Made by a program: the position numbers and the translations under genes. A stretch of 64,000 nt of DNA, from assembly GCF_023343835.1 (NCBI RefSeq), contig NC_064437.1, positions 46,654,967 to 46,718,966 on the forward strand. The letters are read 5' to 3'. Below are positions 1 to 11,600 of the stretch, one piece after another. Under the pieces are notes generated by a model. It saw nothing but the letters and a program-made list of their open reading frames with translations. It was not told the origin of the DNA and did no database searches. Position 1 is the first letter of the stretch. Each line of letters opens with the position of its first letter. The stretch is from Lagopus muta (taxonomy: Eukaryota > Chordata > Aves > Galliformes > Phasianidae).

Positions 1-287
1 TTAGACAAGTAATGAGTGTATTCAGGTTTTGGCTTGTATTTGTAGGGTGTCTGGTCTCTAGGTGTAGCATGTTAGGAAGGCTGCAGCCATTATAGTCTAT
101 GGTCTACAAGGGAAACAAAAGTGCTCTGCGCATCCTATGCAGTGCAGGTGTGACACTGATTCCTGCTATAGCTTTGTGGTAACAGCCAATCTAATGTGAG
201 TGGCTTTCACCTTTTAAATGGGGAATACAGGTCCAGATTGTATTGAACAAAATCCAGTGACTAACGTGTGGTATTTTTCTATTCTAG

Positions 288-400
288 AGTTAGCTACCAA
301 GCTCTGTACAGCTACACTCCTCAGAACGATGATGAGCTGGAACTGAGGGATGGTGATATTGTTGATGTTATGGAGAAATGTGATGATGGCTGGTTTGTGG
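288..400 (+). CDS. SORBS1: SORBS1 penultimate coding exon
   Basis: The acceptor is TTCTAG ending at 287 and the donor is G|GTAAGT at 401. The exon starts by completing a codon begun in the off-window exon and ends after one base of a Gly codon. It encodes VSYQALYSY through CDDGWFVG, the first two thirds of the SH3 domain. An open frame continues past the donor to 636, but it loses all SH3 similarity at 401, so it is intron. Confidence 0.94.
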
Positions 401-1286
401 GTAAGTGTGATGCTTGCCAGGCAGCAGGAGCCTTTGAGATGCAGATGAGTATTTTTGCAGAGCATCTAGAAGCTGCTTTCATTTGCAGGATTGAAACAGA
501 ATGGAAAAAAATCAACTTAACTTTTTTGATGATTTCTCATCTTCTCCTACTGAGAATGTTAAAATTAGGGTGCAGGGAAGTGGAACTTTGTTTTTCTTTC
601 TATATGTCCAGGTTTTCAATTTTTTTTTTCTTTTAATTTCCATATTCCCTTCTTCCTCCTGATCCTCCTTGCTCACACAGTTTGCAGAGCAGCAGAGAGA
701 ATCAAGGAAAAGTGGGTTTCTGTGCCTTTTCAAAGGAGTCATGACAAGTTACAGAAGGTGGCAAGTAGGGGGCAGAAGGAGCACTTGTATTGGAGTTGCA
801 GTCTCTAGAAATCCAGCCTCAACTAAACATGGTAGTCTAAACTAAATGAAGTCTTGCAGCTTCAAGTAACTAAGTCTGGACAGCGTTCTCCATCTCAACA
901 GTGCAAATCTAGGCTTGTCCTCAGTTCTTAAGGAAGCTGAGATCATTTGAATAGATCAAAGTTTGGCTCCTTGCATACAGGCCCAGGAGCTATCACCACC
1001 ACCTTCTTCATTGTTAGAACCAAAGACCAAAGATGGTTATTAGCAGACTAGTTCTGATCTCTTCTATACCAAAAGGCTCTCTGACCAGGACTCTTATATA
1101 TTTTCATAAAACAATGAATGCAAGCAGCAGGGGCTGCCATCTTGACCTTTTAAACCCCTAAGCCTTCCTTGGATGGCTCCATCTCACTCTGGCTTCCTTG
1201 TCTTTTATTTTGCTATAGGTACATCCAGGAGAACAAGGCAATTCGGCACCTTCCCGGGCAACTATGTGAAGCTTCTGTACCTGTAA
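288..1286 (+). CDS. SORBS1: SORBS1 (CAP/ponsin) 3' end, partial: C-terminal SH3 domain
   Basis: Two exons (288-400 and 1219-1286) join in frame to encode the last SH3 domain of sorbin and SH3 domain-containing protein 1, an adaptor at focal adhesions and stress fibres that binds vinculin, paxillin, CBL and other proline-rich partners. The SH3 signatures are visible: the ALYSY strand, the acidic RT-loop [11 protein letters not shown], the DDGWFVG tryptophan block, and FGTFPGNYV before the stop. The protein ends VKLLYL, against VKPLYL in human as I recall it. Only about the last 60 residues are here; the rest of the gene lies off the left edge. PDLIM1, another actin-associated adaptor, follows on the same strand about 2.2 kb beyond the predicted mRNA end, as in the human neighbourhood. 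Identification rests on remembered family sequence and is very secure for a SORBS SH3. SORBS1 rather than SORBS2/3 is supported by the PDLIM1 linkage. Confidence 0.95.
401..1218 (+). other. SORBS1: SORBS1 last intron
   Basis: This 818-nt GT-AG intron interrupts the SH3 domain. It holds a T-rich stretch near 618-633. I see no repeat or RNA gene in it. Confidence 0.9.
1219..1286 (+). CDS. SORBS1: SORBS1 terminal coding exon
   Basis: The acceptor is GCTATAG ending at 1218. The exon completes the split Gly codon and encodes [17 protein letters not shown] then LLYL, with a TAA stop at 1284-1286. This is the carboxy-terminal SH3 strand and the protein end. Confidence 0.94.
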
Positions 1287-1965
1287 AGTAACAGTAATCC
1301 CACAGTGACAGAGATGGAGCTGTTTTTCAGATGGTGTTTTTAAACAATGAAGAAAGAGACAATTTATGAATGTAATAGACAAGAGATGAAAAGTGTTAGG
1401 AGGATGTGGTTATGTGATACAGTATTGAGTTGAATGTGTAGCCCTGCTTCTACTAATTCAGGGTATGATTTGTTTGCTGAAGGAGAGACAGTTTCTAGTT
1501 TACAGTGCTGCCTTTGTGTATTCCTCTCCCCTCCCCAACAAGAGTTCTGGTGATAACCTTAATTCGTATGGAGTACTTTACTTCTGAGAAGGCTTCAGGG
1601 AAGCAAAAGGTATAGGTTTTGTTTGTGTGTTAAGATATGACAGTACTTTCAGAAAGTACGTGACCTTGCAGCTTCTCCATTCACTGGTGAGGTCAGGGAG
1701 GCCAGGCTTCCTGCCTTGCTGAAGGCTTACTGTGCTCTGCCTTCCACTCCCATAGAACTCCCTTCCTTCATGCCATGCACCTTAAGACCCCGTATGGGCA
1801 GAGGACAGCCAGTGTGGTTAAACTGCAGAACTCTGTTGAGAAGGAGTTTGGGACTGGAAGTTTAATCCAGAGGTGTCAGCCAAAGTGTACTGCAGACACT
1901 CAAAAAGCCCAAACCCTTTCCTAACACATTACCCACTTCTGCAAGGTTTTTTTCTTTTGTGCAGG

Positions 1966-1982
1966 GTGTGTGTGTGTGTGTG
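1966..1982. repeat. (TG)n microsatellite
   Basis: A short run of TG dinucleotides in the SORBS1 3'UTR. Confidence 0.85.
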
Positions 1983-3206
1983 AGTGTACTGTGTGCAGCA
2001 AAACGAACGGAGTAATGTTTTTTTAAAGAGAAAACAACCTGGCTTTGACATTTATCTGCACAAAGAATAAAACCAATAAACAGAACATCCATGAGAGCAA
2101 ATCCTGTTTATGAGTCCTACGGCTGTTTGCTTTCTCTGCTCCCCCTTGTTGGCCCAAAAAGAGTTGAAGCATGCTCTTTGGGAAGAAGGCTTTGCTTCTC
2201 TAGCATTAAATGTCAGAGGTTCTGATAACTCTGAGAAACATGCCTTTGAAGGTGCCTTTTTCTGTTGTTCTTGCAGTGTAGATGGTAGATCCAATAAACA
2301 CCTGCATTTCGACTGGCCCTTAGATCAACAAAAAAGTCTGCTCAGTTTGGAAAGCCGTGTTCACAGCGGTTGTTACCAGTCATAGAGATTTGTATTTCTT
2401 TGAGGAAAAAAACGTGGCTTGCCTGTAAATCCACTACGAATACTCTTTTGATAGACACTTTGTTATTAAGAAGTATAAACAAAACCGGTTCTATCAGACT
2501 TTGCTTCCTACAGTTACCATACAAATAGCAAAAGGTTAGATTGCTATTTTGTCATAAGCCGTATTTAATAATATAAAATGCCTATTTTTATGCTGATGCT
2601 TTTATACAGATTTATTAAGAGTAACTACAACTAACTGTTAGCACGACTTGCAATATGTTTTGATAAACTAGCCATGCTCCTGGGTTTGAAATCAAGTAGG
2701 CTTGTCTTCCGTCTCAGTCTGCGGAGGAGAAGACTCAGTGTCTCAGAAGTTTGACTGTAAATATGTATATTTAACTTTGTACAGACAATGTACTTACCTT
2801 GTATAGAAAAATAATTTAAACGCATTGAGCGAAGGGAGAAAAAGAAAGGCAGTTGTCAGAGGTTGGGATTTTATTCCACTTTTATTTAAATGATGGAATT
2901 CTGTGTGTGTTCATATAAAGAGTTTTAGCACAAAATATCCACTATGAAAGAGTTTCAGATATGACACTGACCACTGACAGCACCACTGTCTCTTTTCAAT
3001 AGGAGATATCATTAATTCTGCATCTTATTTATGTATTTTTCTGCTTTGGTTTTTTCTTCCATTTATTCGTAGCAAGACATAGGCTGTTGCTAAGATTGGA
3101 TAGCACCAAATTAATCTATCCAGCAAAGTAACACAATAATACTGACTGTATATAACCTACTCATTTAAAGGTTTATTTTCTGTTCTCGCTCTTGCCATTT
3201 TAAGTT

Positions 3207-3231
3207 ACACACACACACACACACACACACA
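3207..3231. repeat. (AC)n microsatellite
   Basis: About twelve uninterrupted AC units, close to the predicted 3' end of SORBS1. Confidence 0.95.
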
Positions 3232-3341
3232 TCACAACTTATTTTTGTGTTGATTTTTGTTCCTTATTGCAGTGGATTACTATTTGGCAATTAATAAATG
3301 GAAGTATTGAATTACTATTGTGTTTGTTGTACAAATTATTA

Positions 3342-3347
3342 AATAAA
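3342..3347 (+). promoter_or_regulatory. SORBS1: Predicted SORBS1 polyadenylation signal
   Basis: A canonical AATAAA hexamer preceded by a second one at 3292-3297. It is the last canonical signal I noticed before sequence character changes from AT-rich 3'UTR to GC-richer intergenic DNA. Confidence 0.5.
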
Positions 3348-4764
3348 GCCTGTTCCCGCTATTCCTCTAGCAATGCACGTTTGTACCAGTGCTGTCTGTG
3401 GCTCTCAGTGGCTGTGGCCATTCTGAGCTGTAGACATCTGCCATCCCGTGCTTCCAGATCCTGCTCTCACCTTGGCTTTACCTCACCAGGGCTCTCTTAT
3501 GAGCCAGGCAGGCTGTGGCTCATTCTTGAAGAAAACAAGGTGTAAAAGCAGAGGAAAAAAACATTTTACACCCGATCCCTCAGTAACATGTGCAGAGCTG
3601 GCAGCTCAGGAGCACACCTGATCCCAGTGTTTTGCAAAGGTGAAAAGATGCAGAAACTTCATAGTGTTCAGATCCTTCTCTGCCCTTGTGCCTATGGAAG
3701 TTATAGGTGCCTTTGCCAGTAGTTTTACCCCCTGGCCCTCTCTTAGGGTGGCAGGCGGCAGCTGCGTCCTCTACATTCAGTTATTGACCTCTGGTGCCCA
3801 TTGCTGCTTTTGTGGTAGTTCTGTAGTTTGAAGAGGACTTGAAGCCCAAGAGTCAATAAGTGGCATCTTCAATGGGGTGATTGCTCTCCAGGATATTAAC
3901 TCCCTGCTAATGCCTCTCCTCCAGCCTCATCCTACTGCCCTGGTTTTGTGTGCAGCCTAAACCTGATGTGTGCTGTACTTGGTCATTCTCAGGGAAGCAG
4001 GGCTGGGAGACTCAGGTCCACACAGACCCCACCAAGAGATGGTGTCGCATTGCAGCCCCTCAGGTTGCCAAATAGTTGCACTCTACCCAGGCAGCTCTTA
4101 CCACAGCGCTGACTGAAGGCAAAGTCTGTGGGGTGCATGCCACAGCTCCCAGCCCTCTGGCAGAACAGCTGGCTGGGACTTCTGGATTGTGTCTCACAGA
4201 AACAACTCATCCCTGCAGAGCAGAGTGAAGGAAGGCTGTTCCAAGCAGGGCTGGGAACATTTTTCAGTTTTGCAGGCTACCATGCAGAAAAAGCAGAAGA
4301 GCAGCTGCCATCACTGTGCTACAGCACCCACTATCCCAACCCTTGCTTTGTTGTGCCTGGAGTGGGTGAGGAACCTGGCTGTAGCATCTTACCCTCCTCA
4401 GTGGACTTCCCTGAGGGCATGACTGGGGCTCTGTGTGGGGAAACCACTGCCCCAGAGTGAGAGAAAGGGCACCAAGTCGCCAGCTCCCGTTGTGACCTGT
4501 GCAAGGGGCTTATTCCTTAGAGCACCCCACCATGCTCTGTGGTATTAAGCAGGCCCCAGTGAGGAGAGAAGGCAGAAATCATCTGCTGAGAGGGATGTGG
4601 TACCCTGGTTTGTCTGCAGCAGCTGTCTTCAGCAAGAGCCAAAAGACATAGGGGGAAGTACATGTGTGTTCCTGTGCACAAGGAGACATCTACCTCCACT
4701 GAAGACTTCTGTTGTGTCCCTCTCCATACCAGTCTACTTACCCAGTACAAAAGAGACACAAAAT

Positions 4765-4842
4765 CACTGGAAAGAGCTCAGCAGAGACTACAGAGGTGAT
4801 TAGGGCCTGGTGCGCATCTTGTGAGGAGAGGCTGAGAGGGTG
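4765..4842 (+). mobile_element. CR1 LINE fragment, sense orientation, very short and diverged
   Basis: The stretch matches the shape of the CR1 ORF2 C-terminal region (ggcctgg, then tgaggagaggctgagag near 4830). Only about 80 nt remain, so the family call is tentative. Confidence 0.45.
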
Positions 4843-5027
4843 TAAGTGATTAACGTTGCTGAAGGGCGGATGTGTGCAGAAAGGGGGCAGATCCTTCTCA
4901 CCTGTGCCCAGCAGCGAGATAAGCAGCACCTGTGTGATCTACCTCAGCTGCTGCTGGCTGGTAGGAAGAATGCTTTCTTTGCCTTTTGGTTGTGCCCCTA
5001 AGGGCACCAGGAAAAAAAAAGAGAAAC

Positions 5028-5052
5028 AAAAAAAAAAAAAAAAAAAAAAAAA
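5028..5052. repeat. Poly(A) tract, 25 A
   Basis: An uninterrupted A25 preceded by a shorter A9 at 5012-5020, on the upstream edge of the PDLIM1 CpG-rich promoter region. Confidence 0.95.
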
Positions 5053-5350
5053 GGAAAATTTTGCCTACAGCGACAACGAATCAGAGATAAATGAAAGAGA
5101 AGGTGCTCTTCTCCCCAAGGTCCCCTTGGAGCCTCTTCTTAGTTCTACCGTTGGGTTCTGCGTTAACAGCCGCGCTGCCCGAAGTTGTACCCCGGCGGTG
5201 CCGCTCCCCGCATGGAACCGTCTGTGTTGCGCTCGGGCCGGCAGGCAGCGCTTCTACAGCCCGAGACTGCCTCGCGACGTGCTCAGCCTTGCAAACTGCG
5301 GTAAGAAGAATCTCACTTTAAATTGTGGCGGGACTGTTTTTTGTTTTTTG

Positions 5351-5373
5351 TTTTTTTTTTTTTTTTTTTTTTT
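5351..5373. repeat. Poly(T) tract, 23 T
   Basis: An uninterrupted T run within the CpG-rich promoter of PDLIM1, about 220 bp upstream of the start codon. Confidence 0.95.
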
Positions 5374-5514
5374 CCCTTCCCCAAACTTTTACCGCCGGTG
5401 AAGCCCAGCCGGCGATGCTGCCCCGCCTCCAGGGCAGAGCAGGGCTCAGTCCTCCTCCTGGAGCCGCGCAGGCAGCCCCGTGGGGCGAGCAGCCAGGGGA
5501 GGGGCCGGAGGCGG

Positions 5515-5550
5515 GCCGTGCCGAGCGGAGAAGAGCCGTGCCGAGCGGAG
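5515..5550 (+). repeat. 16-nt direct repeat in the PDLIM1 5' region
   Basis: The 16-mer gccgtgccgagcggag occurs at 5515-5530 and again at 5535-5550 (period 20), immediately upstream of the PDLIM1 start codon, probably in the 5'UTR. Confidence 0.9.
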
Positions 5551-5589
5551 CCGGTGCTGCCGGGCGTGCCGCGAGGTGTAGCCGTGCAC

Positions 5590-5685
5590 ATGGGAACCCA
5601 CCGCATCGTGCTGACGGGCCCCGGGCCATGGGGCTTCCGCCTGGTGGGCGGCCGGGACTTCGAGCAGCCCCTCACCATCTCACGG
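5590..5685 (+). CDS. PDLIM1: PDLIM1 exon 1 (coding part)
   Basis: 32 codons from the ATG, beginning [20 protein letters not shown] and ending ISR, with donor CGG|GTAGGG at 5686, phase 0. It holds the PDZ carboxylate-binding loop. The open frame upstream to 5323 has no ATG, so this start is the only AUG option. Kozak context is moderate (C at -3, G at +4). Confidence 0.95.
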
Positions 5686-8600
5686 GTAGGGCTGCGCGGG
5701 GCCGGGGCGGGCGGTGCTGGGCGCCGGGGCTGCCCGGGGGCCGTGCGCTCTGCCGGCAGGCACGGCTCGGCGCGGAGCGAAGCGGCGGGTGTGTCCGTGG
5801 GAGCTGAGCTGGGGTCGGCAGGTGGCTGCTGGCACAGGGCGGAGTTGTTTCCGCGGCCAGGTGTGTTCGCCTGGTGCCACGTTCTCCCCGAGGGGTCGGG
5901 GCGCCGCAGCCTACGTCGCGGGACCGAACGTGCTGCTGCGGGACGCGTGTCTGCTTCTACTTGCCATGTATAGATAGAAAATCCTTTGTTTACCGAAGCC
6001 ATATTAACCTCTGTTAAGTGCCTCTCCCTGCTTCTGTTTTAAGCCCTTTACCCCCTACTTAAGGAAAAATGAGTTAGGAAATGACGGCTAAAGCCTCGCA
6101 TCAAAGCGATTACGTTGGCGTAACTTAATTTGCCTATCTCTACTCGAGTGTTTGCCTGCTAAGCACCAGGGCTGGGCTGTGGCCTTGCTCTCTCTGTCCC
6201 GGTACCCACCTGCATACAGACGTCACCGTTCTCTGCCCCGCACTGCCCGTCAGGCACCTCCAAGAAGCAGGGGATGAGGAGCTCCTGGCTGCCTATCACT
6301 TGGTGAGAGGTGTGCTGCTCAGCATCTATCTGGGCTGCCCGCTGGTCTCCATCCAATGCTGTGTTCATCTCAAGTACATCTGATATCCCATGGCCCTTCC
6401 TCAGCTGGGGCCCATGAGATTTCGTAGAATCACAGAATGTTTTGGGTTGGAAGGTACCTCAAAGACCACCCACTTCCAAATGCCTGCCAGGGTGGGGTTG
6501 CCAACCTTTAGATCAAGCACTAGCTCAGTTTGCCCGGGGCCTGTCCAACCTTGAAGACAGTGGGACCAGGCTGCTGTGTTCTGTGAGTCCTTCCTGGAGA
6601 AACGAGGTGGCAAAGTGTATTATTTTTTTCTAAATGCCCCCCATCCTGGGCTCTTTGCTGTTGGTGGTCCCTGCATGCCACAAGGCTCTAGGGACAGCAG
6701 TGCTGTCAGATTCACAGGAGGGGGGCTGTTGTTAATTTTGTCTCTAATCTCTTTCAGTTGCAGTAATAATGCCACATTCTTGTAAAGCTTTTTTTTCTGG
6801 ACATGAAAGTAGCTTTAGCGTAAGGGAAGTGATATTTACTGCATTGTTTTGGTAATTGTTGCTGTTTCCTTCCAGTGAGACTGTCAGGCAGAAGTATGCC
6901 TGCAGCCCTACCTCGCTGCTCCCACCTCTTCTCCTTGGCTGTCTTTGTCAGTGCTTGTGGTTGCATACCAAGGGATGTAGATCAGCGAAGTGGCCGAAAT
7001 AACTGTCTTGTGAGAAACCAGTTGTGACCCTGGAGGCTGAAATGTAATAGAACAAGCCTCTCTGCTTTTGGCAATTGGCAGTTCCTCTGGTGCTTTTAAT
7101 TCATCCTCCAGACTTTCAAGCTATCAATCTTTCTACTGGTCCTTCGGTCACAGACCTGGGTTGGGTGCCCTGCACCTCTCTTTGAAGCAAAATGTGTATG
7201 TTCAGACTGTGTTGCCTGTCAGGAGTTCAGATTTTGCCTTGGACAGTGTCATGCCCAGGGTGAGCTACTCCGCTTGTCTTGGTTTTTATGGCCCCCATCT
7301 CCATTATAGCTCAGTGCCTCCTGCTGTCTTGTCTTCCCCACCACTGGCTGCCATCAGCAGGACTTCTCTCAGTCCTGCTGGTGGGAGAGAGGTGGGACTG
7401 TTTGGGGTGTAAAAGCAAGCTCGATGACTCATTTCTAGGGCCAAGGAGGATGAGAAGCAGTGGTGTGGTGGGCACAGAGCCAACGGAGCAACCTACTCTC
7501 CCCCTCAGCTCCTGGCCAGCAGTGGCCATGTGGTACTGATGTCTGATTATGTATGATGACAGTAGCAGATGAAACACAACACTATTTCTGCAGCTGCTTT
7601 TTTCTTGTCTCCTGCTGCTCTAACTCCCCTTCAACTTGAGCCACATGTTCAGAACTGCTTCAGGCTCAGATGCATTGCAGCATCTTCTTGTGTGCACGCT
7701 CCTGATTCTGGGGTTGTGCTGGACCTGTGAGGGCAAGCATGAGAATTTCACAAGTATTCTGCATGAGACTTGCTCGTAGAGCTCCCATCCTTTCCAAAGA
7801 GATGCCTTACAGATGTCTCTCTTCCTTTTAAGCACTGTATGCTTTTGGTGGATATTTTGTTACTGTCTTTGTTCAGAAAAAACACAGTGTGCTTTTCTGA
7901 CCCCTAGGACAGTGCTTGCTGTAATGCCCTTACAGGAGTAGGGAAGACCTCTGTCTATATGTGCCTTTTGATATCATGCAGTGAGTCAGTGGTGCAGAGC
8001 TTTTCCCAAATCCCATCTGAGCCATGGATGGACACACTGCAGAGTGATGGTAGAGCTGTACAGGGTGGTTCCCAGTTAAATTCCTGTGAGACCAGCAAGG
8101 CTGGTGGAGGAAGCAAGGAATGTGCTGTATGGGGAGACGTGCAATAAAGCAACATGGTTAACAGAGCCCATCCCCCTCTGTCCTTCAGGTAATACAAGCT
8201 TTTTCCTGTTTATTTGCATTTTATTTTGATAAACACAGTGGATTTCTGTTTCCAGTTGAATATATACATGGCACTGTCCCATAAATCCTGCTCTTGAGCT
8301 GAATTTATGTTTTGTACTAGTGTTGTGTAGATCTGAAATGCCTGACCCAAAATAAAGCTGAAGGGGAGTTGTGTTAGGATTTCCGTTAGGCCAGGAAGCC
8401 CCCAGCTCCATTATGGAGAGGTGTCTGTCATAACCTCTGAATACTGGCCAAAGCCAGGTCACTTCTATGTCTACGTTTTCATATGAAACCCATCATTTTC
8501 CCACTTAAAAGTGGTTTGAAGACAGTTTTACTTCTAAAGACAGTGCCAAAACTAGTCTGGGTGATCCAAACGGAGGGCTGAATGTCCTGCAGTGAGGAGC

Positions 8601-11600
8601 TGCCGGGTTAGTTTGATGCTGGCTAACATTCTTCCTCCAAGAGGACCTGGCCTGGCTGAGGTGTGATGGAGCAGCCCTGGGGGTGCCCACCTACTGAGCC
8701 ACCTGTGGGGCAAGCTGGGGTGAGACAGGCATGGAGACAGTACATCTCAGCTGTCACACTCTGAGGGAGCAGTGCTGGCCCAAAACCTTGGTGAAGAGAT
8801 GCAGGTAGGCCTAATTCATGATGCCAAGTGTTGGCCTGGGTGGTGCCTAGAGCACCTTGCTACAGCAGATGCGTGACTGACTGAGTAGCATTTTCAGGAA
8901 TGCTAAGGGCTTTTGAAGCAAAACTACGGCAAAAGCTGGGCTGCTGTGGTACATGTGTGTGTGATCTGCCCAGCGCACACCTTGGTGTGTTCCCTGAGCT
9001 GCCTTTTGCACTGCTGCTGGGAGGCAGAGACAGTAATGGAAATGTTGCCTTCCCCTTTTTTGCTACTCAGGGCCCAACAGTCACCAGCCAGAAGTTGCGA
9101 GGACACAGAGCATCTGGCAGGAATGCCTAGAGCCTGATGCTATGCATTGCAGAAAGAGCTGTCTCCCTGTCTGTTCACCAATCTGCCCTGTGTCTGCTGG
9201 CCTGCCTGGGTGGAGGTGGCCCAGGTGACTTCAGGCACAGCTGCTGTGGATGCAGCTTTTACCCACCAGCCTGGGCTGGAGCAGCTATATCAAGCTTAGC
9301 CCTACAGAACTGCCTGCACACCTCTCAGTGCTGGGAGCTGCTTCTATTTTAATTCATATATAGCACAGAAACGGAGATCTGTTGGTTCCTGAACTGTTTT
9401 CCTGCCCTGTGGGACCAGGGCAGGGATGTCCCTCGGGCCATGTGGGTACCCTGGGCAGAGTTTGTAAAATGCTTTGGGTTTGAAGGGTGCTACGTCAAAA
9501 GCACTGTAGCAAATGGATTTATTTTTCTCCTAGTATAAACAGGGAAGGTTTTTTTTTTTTCTTGCGATATAAACAGGGAAATGAAGAGGGGCCTTAACTG
9601 CATAAACAATTGATGCTGTTCTGGACCGTGACACAGTATCTGAGATGGTTGCTGATTTCACCACATGTTGTTTTATTTAGAGGATGAAATAAACCATCAG
9701 GGGATGCTCAGCTGATGAGCAATTTATGTAATGTTTTTGAGGCCTTGTAAGAGAATTCTACTTCTGTGCATTTGTATTTTGATGTGAGGCAGGTTACAAA
9801 GTGAACTATGAGAATGCAGCCTCCAGCATTATTCCTATCCACTGTTGGGAGTCTGACCAGCATCTTGCATTGCCTTGCTGAGGTCAGCCCTCTCCACACA
9901 GTGTCCTGCTTTTCATCCTCTGGGTGAGCTCCAGGCTGGGCAGCATCTGACTGCAGCAGTGCATGCAGCAGTTGCAGCCTGGAGGGGGATTCTCCCAGAT
10001 CTGCTTGTAAAGAACTTGCCTCCACTCCCCAGTGAGCAGCGGTGGGGAACGTGCCTGTTTGCATTTTCTCATAGCCTCTGATGTCTGCTGACCCAGCTAC
10101 ATGCTTTCGCTGGGAGAAGCCGTGGCTGCTTAGCATAGTACTCTGTGCTGAGTGCATTACTCATGGTAAGACAGCAGTGTGTGGGTGGGGAGGATTAAAC
10201 CGATCATCAGGGATGTTTCGTTGTTGCTGGTGGCCTTATAAGTATGTTGCTGCATGTCTGTAAGGTCCGGCAGAGGCCCAGCAGGGTTTTCCTCTCTAGC
10301 TCAGATAGGTATAGGTGCTGTTTATCCAGATCTCTTCCCACACTGTTCTTCTTAATTTTCTTGTTTTCTTATCTCTTCATCGCTTCTCGAGATGTGTGTC
10401 TAGGTGTAGAATGCCAGGTGGTGCCAGAGGCTGTGGGGTCTGTGAGGAACTGCAGAGAGCTGAGGGAGCTCCTGAATGGATAGGGAGTGGGGCAGAGAGA
10501 GGGCCCTGCACCTTTACCTGCCTGTGTCTTGACTCATAAGGAGCTCTATTATGCTGCTCTTCATTTAAATGCTTCCCACCTTTTCCCTCCCTCGTTTGCT
10601 GTGGGTAGCAGCTTTCCTTATTGTTCCCATTGGTGCTTCTTGGATCCTCATCTGCAGAGGAGATGCCATATGTCCCTGCAGAGGAATAACAAAGCTTGCT
10701 TGAGAGCATGTGTGGAATTAATTGCAGCAGATGTAAAGTGTAGTTCTGTTTGGCTAGCACGGGGGCAGATAGAGGTTTTATAAAGAAGGCTTGGAGCTGG
10801 GTAAGCAGCCAGATACATCTCATTCTCTGCTAAATGAAAGCTTTTCCTAGTGTGTAAATGCACTTGCCCAAACACACAAGCTTGGAGCTTAACGTGTCAC
10901 AAACAAGTCTGCTGTTGGGCTCCAGTGCAGGGGAATGACAGCAGGCAAACCACCTGTGGTGAGAAACCTGGAACTTGGCAAACTCCTGATTGTACTGGCA
11001 AGGCAGAGTCCAAAGTGTGTGTGCAGGGAAGGCAGAGCGGGGCCAGGTGGTGCACACAACCATTAATCTTTACCTTGTGGTATGACCAAATTATGTAGGT
11101 TTTTCTTCTAGCCACACCAACCCTGAGTCTGCAGGATCTTTGCCAAAAAAAAAGAGGTCCATGTGAACATCCATCACGTAACCTTAGATGTTGTCTACCA
11201 CACTGAGCTTTGCATTAGTATAATTGTAGATTGTGGAGTTCATTTACTTCTTCCCTAAGCTGACAAATGTATCTGAGCTCATTCTTACTTTTATTGAGCT
11301 CGTGGCAGGGGCTTGGGTTGGTGCTCTGGCTGTGTCTAGATATCTGTGCCACCACAGACAACATGGGGCAGGCAGATCCTTTGCAATCTCCCACCTTTCC
11401 CACCTGTTCAGGTGGCTATGTGGAAGCTGCAGATGCCTCCTGGCCCAGCTGCTAAGGCTCTGCTCCTGCACACAGGGCACATCCATGAATCTGAGCTTGT
11501 GTTTCCTAGTGGCAGCTGCTCAACACAGACAGCTCTGCTGTCGGTGCAGATTAATACCATGCCTGCACTAGCCAGACAGAGCATCCTTGTTGACTCTGTG

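Larger units (their letters stand above)
1287..3365 (+). other. SORBS1: SORBS1 3' untranslated region (predicted extent)
   Basis: The region after the stop has no credible coding frame. Several AATAAA hexamers lie in it (for example 2066-2071, 2074-2079, 3292-3297), and the strongest terminal candidate is 3342-3347. The AT-rich block around 2380-2830 looks like ordinary vertebrate 3'UTR. The end point is inferred from the last hexamer; shorter isoforms ending near 2100 are possible. Confidence 0.6.
3366..5150. other. Intergenic DNA between SORBS1 and PDLIM1
   Basis: No gene recognised. It contains a small CR1-like remnant (4765-4842) and an A-tract (5028-5052). Open frames here have no family resemblance and no plausible splice context. 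Confidence 0.7.
5150..5800 (+). promoter_or_regulatory. PDLIM1: CpG-rich promoter / 5' region of PDLIM1
   Basis: CpG density and GC content rise sharply here, against CpG-poor flanks, and the region surrounds the first coding exon. GC-box-like G-runs lie at about 5498-5516. I see no convincing TATA box, which fits a CpG-island promoter with dispersed start sites. A T23 tract (5351-5373) sits inside it. The exact transcription start cannot be read from the sequence; somewhere in 5380-5570 is likely. Confidence 0.75.

Noticed and set aside
268..636. 122-codon open frame at the left edge as a single-exon gene
   Set aside because: Only 288-400 is coding (SORBS1 SH3). Similarity stops exactly at the GTAAGT donor and resumes at 1219.
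5313..6002. 229-codon open frame on the minus strand across the PDLIM1 promoter
   Set aside because: It lies in CpG-rich DNA where stop codons are rare, is low-complexity (poly-Lys end from the T tract, Pro/Arg/Ala-rich), and overlaps PDLIM1 exon 1 antisense. No family resemblance.
9708..10157. 149-codon minus-strand frame in PDLIM1 intron 1, and similar long frames at 10377-10823 and 41126-41563
   Set aside because: No family resemblance; the last is antisense to PDLIM1 exon 7. Frames of this size are expected in 64 kb of moderately GC-rich DNA.
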